Shown piece by piece: positions 56,611 through 64,000 of a stretch of 64,000 nucleotides of DNA. The number at the start of each line of letters is the position of its first letter. Positions within the stretch are counted from its first letter, which is position 1. Under the pieces are notes generated by a model. That model was not told the DNA's origin and made no database searches. It saw nothing but the letters and a program-made list of their open reading frames with translations. Source of the DNA: Neoceratodus forsteri (taxonomy: Eukaryota > Chordata > Ceratodontiformes > Ceratodontidae). The DNA lies in NCBI GenBank assembly GCA_016271365.2, contig CM028129.1, forward strand, positions 459,620,501 through 459,684,500, in the 5' to 3' direction. A program made the translations under genes and the position numbers.

Positions 56611-57168
56611 TTTTTTTTTTGTCATCTCGGCACCAGGTATCAGCCCAGTCACGGCCTCCAACGCCCCTTGCCCTCATATCAGCTGTTCTCCTTGAGCCCC
56701 CTGGCTTTCCCCCAGGGCAGCACCATGGCACCGGCCAAGGTGCCATGGATACAGTTCGGGTTGGTGAGAGCCAGCCTGTGAGCAATGGAGCGGCGGGGAG
56801 GTGGCATCATGGAGGCACTGAGGCAGATTTTTTTTTTGATGTTACTGCCTCTGGAGCCGGGTGCGTGCAATGATGCCAGCCGAGGAGGAACACGCACTCT
56901 CCCGTGTGCGCTCTCCTCGAAGCATCTGCACTTGGCTCCCCCCACGCTCACGCATGTCACCTTGCCCCACAGCCTCCGCCAGAGGGCACTCAGGTGCCGA
57001 TGCAGCAGTACCCCCCTCCCCAGGGAAGGAGAGCAGTCCATCAGATGCTCAATCCTTCCCTGCCCCTGCCAACCCCCGGCGGCCCATGCCCATTCCCAAA
57101 CACGGGTCACCGGCGTAGTGCGAGGTGTGGCATCCAGCACCTCAACTCTCAGTGCCACCGGGCCAGCA
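56611..57168 (-). mobile_element. retroposed insert with poly(A) and 16-bp target duplication
   Basis: TTTGTTAGAACATTAT stands at 56595-56610 and 57169-57184. Between them is a GC-rich sequence that starts with ten T on the plus strand, so it has a minus-strand poly(A) tail. It interrupts the L2 frame exactly. A second inner A-run near 56830 (minus strand) hints at two joined modules. I cannot identify the source; a SINE or a retrocopy of a cellular RNA is likely. The long duplication and poly(A) point to L1-type machinery. Confidence 0.82.
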
Positions 57169-59000
57169 TTTGTTAGAACATTATAAATTCTATCAAACAG
57201 AAATTTCCCATAAGAAGGCAGAATTCCTGTCCAAGGAAATCTCTGTCGCACGGAATCGACCGGCTCAACTCTTCAGAACTGTTGACATGCTGTGCAACCC
57301 AGCCTGTCAGCAGTTCCATCGAGTCTTTTCACAAAATGAGTGTGATGAGATCGCTCATTTCTTTGCGAATAAGGTGGCTGTTATCAGGCAGGAGTGCCGC
57401 CAACTTCACTCTTTGGGGGATGCTGTTGGTCGGTGTCCTGTCACAGAACCCAGAGTTTCCTGGAGTACCTTTGATCTGCTGGAGTTCGTGGATATTATGA
57501 GAATTATCCAGGGGATACATCCCACTTGCTGTAGTTTAGATCCGGGCCCTACCTCCCTGATTTTGGGTTGTAGTGACATCATAGGCCCAGTCTTAGCTCG
57601 AATCGTCTGGTGCTCTTTGGATTTGGGTGAGTTTCCTAGCTCTCTGAAGGTGGGGGTGGTGACACCCCTCCTGAAGAAAGCTTCTATAGACCCAGAGAAC
57701 TTAGCAAACTACAGGACTATCTCTAATCTTCCTTTTGTGGGGAAGGTTATTGAGAAAGTTGTGTCAGCTCAACTGGAGAACCATTTAACCATCCATAATT
57801 TATATGAACCTCTCCAATCGGGTTTTCATAAGAGGCATAGTACTGAGACTGCTCTGGTTCGGGTGCTCAATGATCTCCTGATGGCGAGAGATCAGAGAAA
57901 CCATTCTATCTTGGTTCTCCTGGATTTATCATCAGCATTTGACACTGTGGATCATGGGGTTCTGCTCGAGCATTTGGGGATCATCTGTGGGCTGTGGCGG
58001 GCAGTGCTCAGAGGTTTACATCTTTCCTTGCTGGTAGAATGCAGAGGGTTGTCTCAGGCATTTTTTCTTCTGAGGCTTTCTCTCTGCCTTGCGGGGTTCC
58101 TCTGGGCTCGGTGCTGTCCCCCATATTACTTGCAGTGTACATGCTTCCCCTCGGAGACATTATAAGATGGTGTGGGCTGAGGTTTCACTGCTATGCTGAT
58201 GACATCCAGCTCTACTTGTCTTTTGCCCCCGACCAGGTTAGTGCTATCCCAGTACTGAACAGCTGCCTCATAGAAATCCAAGATTGGATGAGTGCCAGCA
58301 GCTGAAAGTTGAACCCAGGAAAGACTGAAGTTTTGGTAGTGGACCTGGGTCATAGGACAGAGGGGTTGAGGACAGAGCTCCCCTCTGGTTTAGTCCTGGG
58401 GGGGCTCAGATTCTCACCTCTGAATGGGTGCGTGACCTAGGAGTGGTACTTGACGATGGCCTAACCCTTCGCCATCAGGTGTCGGCAGTCATAAGTTGGC
58501 CTTTTACCATCTTAGGAACATTGCTAGGATCAAGCACCTTGTTCCATCCATCAACCTTCCCGTCCTGGTCCATGCTTTTGTGACATCACGCCTTGACTAC
58601 TGCAACTCCCTTTACCTAGGGCTTTCTGGGGTTGATATCAGCTGCTTGCAGCTAGTGCAGAATGCTGCAGCACATTTGTTGACTGGGGTTTCTAGGAGAA
58701 CGCATATTACCCCGGTGCTGCACGATCTGCACTGGCTGCCTATTCAGTGGTGGATCACCTTTAAGGTAGGTCTATTGACTTACAAAGCCCTACACAGACA
58801 GGGTCCTGACTACTTGAAAGAGCTACTGGTTCCTTACACCCCTCTGTGACAGCTCCGCTCAGCTGACAAGGGGTTGCTGGAGATTCCGAGGGTAAGCTTG
58901 AAGTCATCTGGTGCGCGTGCCTTTGGGTTTGTGGCACCTACCCTCTGGAATTCTCTGCCCTGTCAGCTTTGGAAGTGCAGGACTGTGGGGTGCTTTAAGT
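57169..59000 (+). pseudogene. L2 ORF2 reverse transcriptase
   Basis: The frame to 58165 has FRTVDMLCNPACQQFHRVFS, NYRTISNLPFVGKVIEKVVS, SGFHKRHSTETALVRVLNDL and LVLLDLSSAFDTVDHGVLLE. Continued in a second frame (57994-58305) are FSLPCGVPLGSVLSPILLAV and HCYADDIQLYLSF with the catalytic pair. A third (58496-58849) has LDYCNSLYLGLSGVDISCLQ and RRTHITPVLHDLHWLP. Several frameshifts make it non-functional. Confidence 0.9.
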
Positions 59001-59159
59001 AGGCACTAAAGACTTTTTTGTGTGGAAAAGCTTACCCTGAATTCCATTGATTTTATCTGTATTTATTGTGTTTTGTTTTACCTGATTGTGCAGCGCCTCG
59101 ATGTTTGAAAGGTGCTATATCGAATACATTTATTATTATTATTATATTCTGCACATCTC

Positions 59160-59850
59160 TAGTTTTTTCCAGATTTCTTTGAGATTAGTTGTATTAACAT
59201 CATACAACTGTGTGTTGAAATACCTTACCTCCTCTGGCTGATTCTCCATAAATAGTTCATAGAGAATTTGCAAATTCTGCTTGTCCAATGAATCCAAGCC
59301 AGTATTTTCAGTGCTCCCCTTTGTAAGAGCCAAAGGTGACACAGCATCAAAGTACCCCAAAGTAAATGAGATGTCTGTGTCATGTTCCTTCGTGTCACAA
59401 CCCATTTGCCCCATTTCTGTGAATCCCATTGTGACTGCTGGTGGTGGGATTCGGATTCGAGCAAAGTGATCCTTAAGTTCTAGTTTGTGAAAGAATTTTT
59501 CAAAGTCAACTATTATATCAAAGTCATTCAGTTTAGGACAAGGAAAAATGATAGTCCTCTTGATAATGCTCTGATATGTGTGTCAGTCAGTTAAGTTTTT
59601 GAAAGACTCACTGTTTGTTGCTCCTTGTGTTGGGTTGGAAATGGGGTTGCCTCCCCCTCTCTTCCTCCTCCTTGCCTTTTTCTGGGTTTTGCCCTCTGAT
59701 TGGAGGTGCTCTGGAGTTGGTTGTTTTCTGAGAAATTGACATTAGGTTTAGTTTGGGAACTAGTGTTTCAAACAACATGAAGTCTTGCTGTATTCTGACT
59801 ATTGCAGTTAGGTCCTGCCTTTCAACTGCCCCGGAGAACAAAGAGTTAAC
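59160..59850 (-). pseudogene. Penelope-like protein, N-terminal part
   Basis: The minus strand reads DFMLFETLVPKLNLMSISQK and a charged stretch (NPEKGKEEEERGRQ). After frame changes come LNDFDIIVDFEKFFHKLELK and DHF, then TENTGLDSLDKQNLQILYEL and NTTNLKEIWKKLE. It fits the region ahead of RT in vertebrate Penelope-like proteins and joins in frame to the piece ending at 49117. The start of the gene is not seen; the DIRS element begins close by. Confidence 0.7.
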
Positions 59851-60220
59851 TTTCCATGGCCAGCATGGAATGTTCAGCTCAAGCTCGGTTGAAGCCCCTG
59901 TCTGCTGTTGTTTAAACTCTAACCATCAGATTTTTCACTCCATCTCACTGAACAGTCGCTCTGGAGATTTTCCTTTGCTCGGTTCAAAACAGTCGGTTAA
60001 AGTGTCGTTTTTCGCTCGGTTTCTACTGAATTTCTGCTACCGAATCTGTCGGTTTAAGTCTCTGTCTGTGGTACCGTGAGTACTAGATAGGTTTTACATT
60101 TAGTTTCTGTGTGGAACTTGTAAATTTGGGATTGGTTCGGTTTGAACCGATCAGTTTAGTCTTAAAAAGTTTTGAATTTGTTTAGAGTGTGGTAACCGGT
60201 CCGTATCTGTTCTAAAAAAA

Positions 60221-61940
60221 ATGGATTTAATTACGTTTTTTTCCAAGAAAGCTACATGTCAGGAACCGATAGGGGAGTCTTGCCTGGCAGATTACAGAAA
60301 AAAGGGTAAGTTTTGGATGGATTGGCCATGTCCGAGAAACCCAAGAAAAAACCGTAGCCCACTGGGTTTCAACATTGCAGTGTGTGTGGGGAAGCCTTAG
60401 AGGCTGATCCCCACACCACCTGTGTTTATTGTCTGGGGTTTGATCACCTTGATTCAGACTGCCAATTTGTAAGAGTTTTCCCAAAGCTACCCTGGATAAG
60501 AGAGTAGGTAGACTGAGGAAAGGGAGGCCGAGAAGTCCGCTGACCTGATGGCTAGGCTGGTTTGGTTCTGACCGAACTAGAAGGAGTGCCCTTGACCAGG
60601 GCTTAAACTTCTTCGGGCAAAAGGAGAGCCAATTCTGAGGAGTCGGTTACGGTTAAAAGGAAGAGAAGAGAAAAATCATCCAGTTCGGATCCACAAATTC
60701 ATTCTCCGACTGCTGATGAGATAGCCAAAGCGATAAGGATAGTGCAATCGCTAACTTCGGTTCTGACCGAACCAGCACCATCTGGCAGGGGCTCGGTTCG
60801 GTCGGTTCCCCCGGTTCCAGATTATATTTTAGAAGAATTTTATGAACTGGAGGAGGAGGAGGGAGAGTATGAGGATAATGATGATGGTGATTATGAAAGT
60901 CTGGATGTGCCTATTGACCCGGACATCTCCCCAGACAGACCTTCAGGTGTTTCTCCTCCAAGGCTTTCTGAGTCCCCTTCCCACTTTATGTTTTACAAGA
61001 AAGTGGCTGAAACCCTCCAGGTTCCAATGGAAGAAGCAGTTGAGGATCAGGAGGAGCCTGATTTTGTTGAAATGATGGACATCCCAGAGTCTAGGAGGCT
61101 GTCTATTCCCCTCCATAAATCTTTTGGGAAACAGACATTTAAAATTCTAAAGACTCCTAACTCCATATCTCCTGTGGACAGATGAATGGACAAGAGATAT
61201 ACCCTTTCAGGCTCGGACACAGAGTTCCTTTCTCAGCAATGCAGCCATGTTGGGGTAGTGCAGGCTGCTGCCTGTGATAAGGCAAATATTCCCTTGGCAT
61301 CACACCCCCCAGATAAGGACTCCAGGAGGATTAATGCCATGGCAAAGAAGCAGTACATGGCAGCATCTTTGGGACTCAGGCAGGCTAACTATATGGCTTA
61401 CACAGCTAGATACCAGAAGTCCAGGTGGGACACTGTTCTTGCTCTGGCTAAACAGGCCCCTGACCAGCTTGCCAAGGAGCTGGAGCAGGTGGCTGCAGAT
61501 GGGATTGAGGCATCCAAGGTGCAATTTCATGCTGCTGTGGACTCCAATGATGTTTCATCTAGAGTCATGGCTACATCTGTGGCTCTTTGGAGGATGGCTT
61601 GGCTCAGATGTACTAGCCTATCACAGGATACCCAGGCTAAGGCCATGGATTTCCTGTCATTGGTAATTCTCTGTTTGGGGAGCAGACAGAGAACTACATG
61701 AAAAAGATGGACAAGTACAGGACCACCTACAGGAGTGCTCAGGCCAAAGAAAGGCATGCCACTCCTCAAAGACAGCAGTCCAGGGGCAGGGACAGGCCCT
61801 TTCAAAGGCCTTTTTACCAAGCTCAGGCCTCCTCTTCTGCTTATGCTCAGAGGGGGTTCTTCAGAGGGAGAGGCAGATGGGGAATGAGTAGGCCTGCTTC
61901 CACCCCTCAGCCTAAAGCCCCTGCCAAGCAGACACCCTGA
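60221..61940 (+). pseudogene. DIRS Gag
   Basis: A start is possible at ATG 60221. A Cys-rich zinc-finger-like stretch, CSVCGEALEADPHTTCVYCL, followed by GFDHLDSDC, lies at about 60376-60470. The acidic middle and the capsid-like helical part (YMAASLGLRQANYMAYTARY, VMATSVALWRMAWLRCTSLS) lie at 60742-61700 with one in-frame TGA at 61183. A frameshift near 61645 moves VIGNSLFGEQTENYMKKM into another frame. The C-terminus is Arg/Gln/Gly-rich (RGFFRGRGRWG), likely for RNA binding. Confidence 0.85.
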
Positions 61941-62040
61941 TGGGTCTGCCCGGGTCGATTCTCCAATACCTGTCGGGGGTAGGCTGGCTTACTTTGTCCA
62001 GGACTGGAAGTCTCCAACATCAGAAAAGTGGGTCCTGGAA

Positions 62041-62760
62041 GTAGTAAGCCAGGGACTGGTTCTCAGCTTCAAAAAATTTCCCAAGATGAGAACCAGATCC
62101 TTTCTACCTGAAAATCCATCAGAGACCCTTGCCCTAGAGGCAGAGGTTTCTTCCCTCCTAGCTCTAAGAGCCATAGAAAGGGTTCTTACCCTACACAAGG
62201 GCAAAAGACTGTACTCCAGGTACTTCCTAACCCCCAAAAAACAGGAGAATGGCAGCCCATCCTGGATCTAAGATATCTGAACAAGCACTTTTTAAAACCA
62301 AAGTTCAAAATGATGACTCTAGGAATAATTCTGCCCTCTCTAAGGCCAGAGGACTGGCTAGCCTCCCTGGACCTCAAAGATGTCTACTTTCACATTCCCA
62401 TCAGGTGCTCCCACAGAAAGTACCTAAGGTTCGAGTTGCCCTCAGGCCACTATCAATTCAGAGCAATGTCCTTTGGCCTAACATCAGCCCCAAGGGTGTT
62501 CACAAAGTGCCTGGCAGTAGTCGTTGCTTTCCTCTAGAGAAAAAAGATTTCTATCTTTCCATATCTGGACGACTGGCTCATAGTGGGTCAGTCTCCAGAC
62601 CAAGTCAAGTCACATCTGCAGGTAGCTCAGCAAGTGCTCACTTCCCTAGGATTCCTCCTCAACCTTCCAAAGTCTGTTCTCGAGCCAGTACAGCTCCTCA
62701 CCTTCATAGGGGTGGAACTGTATACAGTAAGGGCTAGAGTCTTCCTTCCCCTGGACAGGG
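62041..62760 (+). pseudogene. DIRS reverse transcriptase
   Basis: ALRAIERVLTLHKGKRLYSR and YFLTPKK, then after a frame change LDLRYLNKHFLKPKFKMMTL, WLASLDLKDVYFHIPI (first catalytic Asp), YQFRAMSFGLTSAPRVFTK and, in a further frame, YLDDWLIVGQSPDQVK (catalytic pair near 62565). The style is clearly DIRS. Frame breaks near 62265 and 62537. Confidence 0.9.
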
Positions 62761-63473
62761 CAAGGACCCTTATGGAACTGGCCTCTTCATTCACCCTACA
62801 GGTGTCTCGACCAGCAAGGCATTTCCTTCAGCTTCTGGGCCACATGGAAGCTTCCACAGCAGTGGTCCAGGGAGCAAGATTCCAGATGAGGGACATTCAG
62901 TTCCATTTAAGAGCCTTCTGGTCCCAAAGAAAGGATTCCCTAGCCAAACTAGTCCCAGTGACCCGAATCCTGATCCAGGCTTTGCAATGGTGGGATCAGG
63001 ACAATTTGAGACAAGAAGTTCCTTTTGTCACTCAGTCTCATTCAATGATACTCACCACAGATGCTTCCTTGCTGGGCTGGGGAGCCCACTTGGGGGATCT
63101 TACCACCCAGGGTCTGTGGTCACCTCAAGAGTCTCTGCTTCACATCAATCTCTTGGAACTCAGAGCAGTGTTTCTGGCACTGCAAGCCTTTTTCAAATCT
63201 GTACAGAACAAGGTGTTCCAGATCAGAAAAGACAACACCACCACCATGTGGTACATCAACAAGCAAGGAGGCACTCGGACTATGGCCTTGTGCACAGAGG
63301 CAATGAGGCTGTGGTCCCTGGCCTATTCCCTGCAAACCTCTCTGATAGAAGTTCACCTCCCAGGGAAGGACAATGTCCTAGCAGAAGCTGTTAGCAGGAT
63401 ATCCCAGGGTCATCACGAATGGACCCTAGATCCCCTAGTTTTGAAGGTGATTTTCTCAAGATGGGGCACTTGA
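62760..63473 (+). pseudogene. DIRS RNase H domain
   Basis: An open frame of 296 codons from 62583 reaches here: LTTDASLLGWGAHLGDLTTQ (Asp), INLLELRAVFLALQAF (Glu), KDNTTTMWYINKQGG (Asp) and DNVLAEAVSR. The last motif normally reads NxxADxLSR, so its catalytic Asp is a Glu here (ADxLSR to AEAVSR). The frame ends at TGA 63471-63473. Confidence 0.85.
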
Positions 63474-63780
63474 CAGATAGATCTTTTTGCAGCCCCAGAC
63501 AATCATCAACTTCCTCTCTTTCATTGCAGACCCCCAGTCTTGGGCTCAGTCCCTCTGGATGCTCTGATTCTGAATTGGGAAGGGAAATTTCTGTATGCTC
63601 CCCCCCCCCCGTTCAAAGTGTTAGTCAAGATCAGGTCTCAACCATGCAAAGTGATTCTGATTGCTCCAGACTGGGCCAGACAGCCCTGGTACCCACTGTT
63701 GCTGTCCTTAGCAGTCCACCTTCCCCTGTCTCTTCCCAGGATTACAACCTGTTGACATCCTCTCAGGGGAGGATTTGTTA
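63474..63780 (+). pseudogene. DIRS post-RNase H region
   Basis: After the stop the same or next frame reads QIDLFAAPDNHQLPLF, VPLDALILNWEGKFLYAPPP and CKVILIAPDWARQPWYPLLL. This conserved block lies between RNase H and recombinase in DIRS elements. A run of C at 63601-63610 is a likely frameshift place. Confidence 0.75.
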
Positions 63781-63839
63781 TCCGAACCTCAAATCTCTCA
63801 ATCTCAAGGCATGGCTCTTGAAGAGTTAGAGTTTGCTGA

Positions 63840-64000
63840 TCTGCACCTTTCTCAAGGGGTTCTGGATATCCTTAAGGCTTCTCGAAAGCCTTCCACCAGA
63901 AAGACTTACAACTCCAAATGGAAAAGGTTCACTATTTGGTGCTCTAATAAGCATATTTCTCTGGAATCTGCTGGGCTGCCTACAGTTCTGGACTATATGG
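63840..64000 (+). pseudogene. DIRS tyrosine recombinase, N-terminal start (cut by window end)
   Basis: The plus strand reads SRKPSTRKTYNSKWKRFTIW (63876-63935) and SLESAGLPTVLDYM, the helical core-binding part of DIRS tyrosine recombinases. The catalytic part lies beyond the window. Confidence 0.75.

Larger units (their letters stand above)
56345..59145 (+). mobile_element. L2 LINE copy 2, 5' truncated, plus strand
   Basis: It begins near the endonuclease-RT linker (AVIDLSLLDKTSTDPEQLVE) and ends with GTGCAGCGCCTCGATGTTTG, then a (ATT)n tail (59126-59145). It sits a few bases from the right end of the large hAT-like element. A 558-bp retroposed insert lies at 56611-57168. The protein is near that of L2 copy 1, but the tail type is different. 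Confidence 0.9.
49118..59159. mobile_element. large hAT-like element inside the Penelope element, itself full of inserts
   Basis: It begins TAGAGCTGTGCGGAATGG and ends ATTCTGCACATCTCTA (inverted: TAGAGATGTGCAGAAT). The 8-bp flanks GTGTTTTC (49110-49117) and GTTTTTTC (59160-59167) differ at one base. An 8-bp duplication and these ends fit the hAT superfamily. Own sequence includes 49118-53873 (tandem arrays), probably 55064-55136, and 56010-56344. Nested inside are a second hAT-like element, a Harbinger MITE and an L2. I see no hAT transposase, so it was non-autonomous. Confidence 0.72.
42391..59850 (-). mobile_element. Penelope-like retroelement split into three pieces by later insertions
   Basis: Pieces, from 5' to 3' on the minus strand: N-terminal part 59160-59850, RT part 47450-49117, and GIY-YIG end plus 3' UTR 42391-43557. 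The gap 49118-59159 is a hAT-like element with an 8-bp duplication; removing it joins the protein in frame (IWKTLFKSKSQF). The gap 43558-47449 is an inverted-repeat DNA element holding CR1 copy 4. The protein style (IKPANKGG, LPKIHK, RFIDD, CxxCxxC before GIY-YIG) is that of Penelope/Neptune elements. The 5' end may be cut by the DIRS element. Confidence 0.85.
59851..64000 (+). mobile_element. DIRS retrotransposon (tyrosine recombinase type), cut by the window end
   Basis: It carries gag, DIRS-type RT, RNase H with the following domain, and the first residues of the tyrosine recombinase. The left edge is uncertain; it lies somewhere near 59840-59870. The 5' untranslated part (to about 60220) is rich in CGGTT words. 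Frameshifts and stops occur in gag and RT. DIRS elements integrate by a tyrosine recombinase and make no target duplication. Confidence 0.9.

Noticed and set aside
56679..57251. 190-codon minus-strand frame over the retroposed insert
   Set aside because: It runs across the insert edge into antisense L2 and crosses a poly-A stretch (KKK). It cannot be one real gene, though the insert itself may contain part of a transcript.

Overview
The window is vertebrate nuclear DNA made almost wholly of transposable elements, most of them broken. I find no convincing host gene, no rRNA or tRNA gene, no CRISPR array and nothing prokaryotic. The mix is CR1 and L2 LINEs, a further CR1/Rex1-like LINE, CORE-SINEs, a Gypsy element with integrase ahead of reverse transcriptase, a Penelope-like element, a DIRS element, Harbinger, hAT-like and MITE DNA elements. 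This fits a large repeat-rich genome such as an amphibian (a caecilian would be a good guess) or, less likely, a reptile or lobe-finned fish. That assignment is inference from the repeat families; no species marker was seen.

Layout. 1-14453: a degenerate 20-bp minisatellite, partly organised in ~760-bp higher-order units. It is split by a minus-strand LINE (395-2506, itself split by a CR1 copy at 1003-2253), by a LINE 3' end (about 4126-4618) and by a complete-ended Gypsy element (4723-13999, minus strand, 5-bp target duplication GTCAG). 14454-22002: a ~7.5-kb Harbinger element with a DDE transposase gene and two separate MYB/SANT-like genes. 22610-24509: a fold-back Harbinger-derived MITE with ~75-bp tandem repeats in both arms. 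25297-28680: a long LINE. 29296-35950: two CR1 copies and two CORE-SINEs. 37541-40745: an L2 whose ORF2 is collinear in one frame over ~930 codons. 40977-42390: small inverted-repeat elements.

42391-59850 is a single Penelope-like element (minus strand) split into three pieces. One gap (43558-47449) is an inverted-repeat DNA element that holds a CR1. The other (49118-59159) is a ~10-kb hAT-like element that holds satellite-like arrays, a second hAT-like element, a Harbinger MITE, and an L2 that itself carries a retroposed insert. Target duplications and restored reading frames support this nesting order. From about 59851 to the end of the window runs a DIRS retrotransposon (plus strand) with gag, RT, RNase H and the start of the tyrosine recombinase.

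The window is therefore a layered record of insertions rather than a set of cooperating genes. The items most worth a second look are the Gypsy element with a SCAN-like capsid domain, the three-gene Harbinger and its octamer-carrying offspring, the fold-back MITE with open repeats, the higher-order arrays inside the hAT-like element, and the Penelope nesting.
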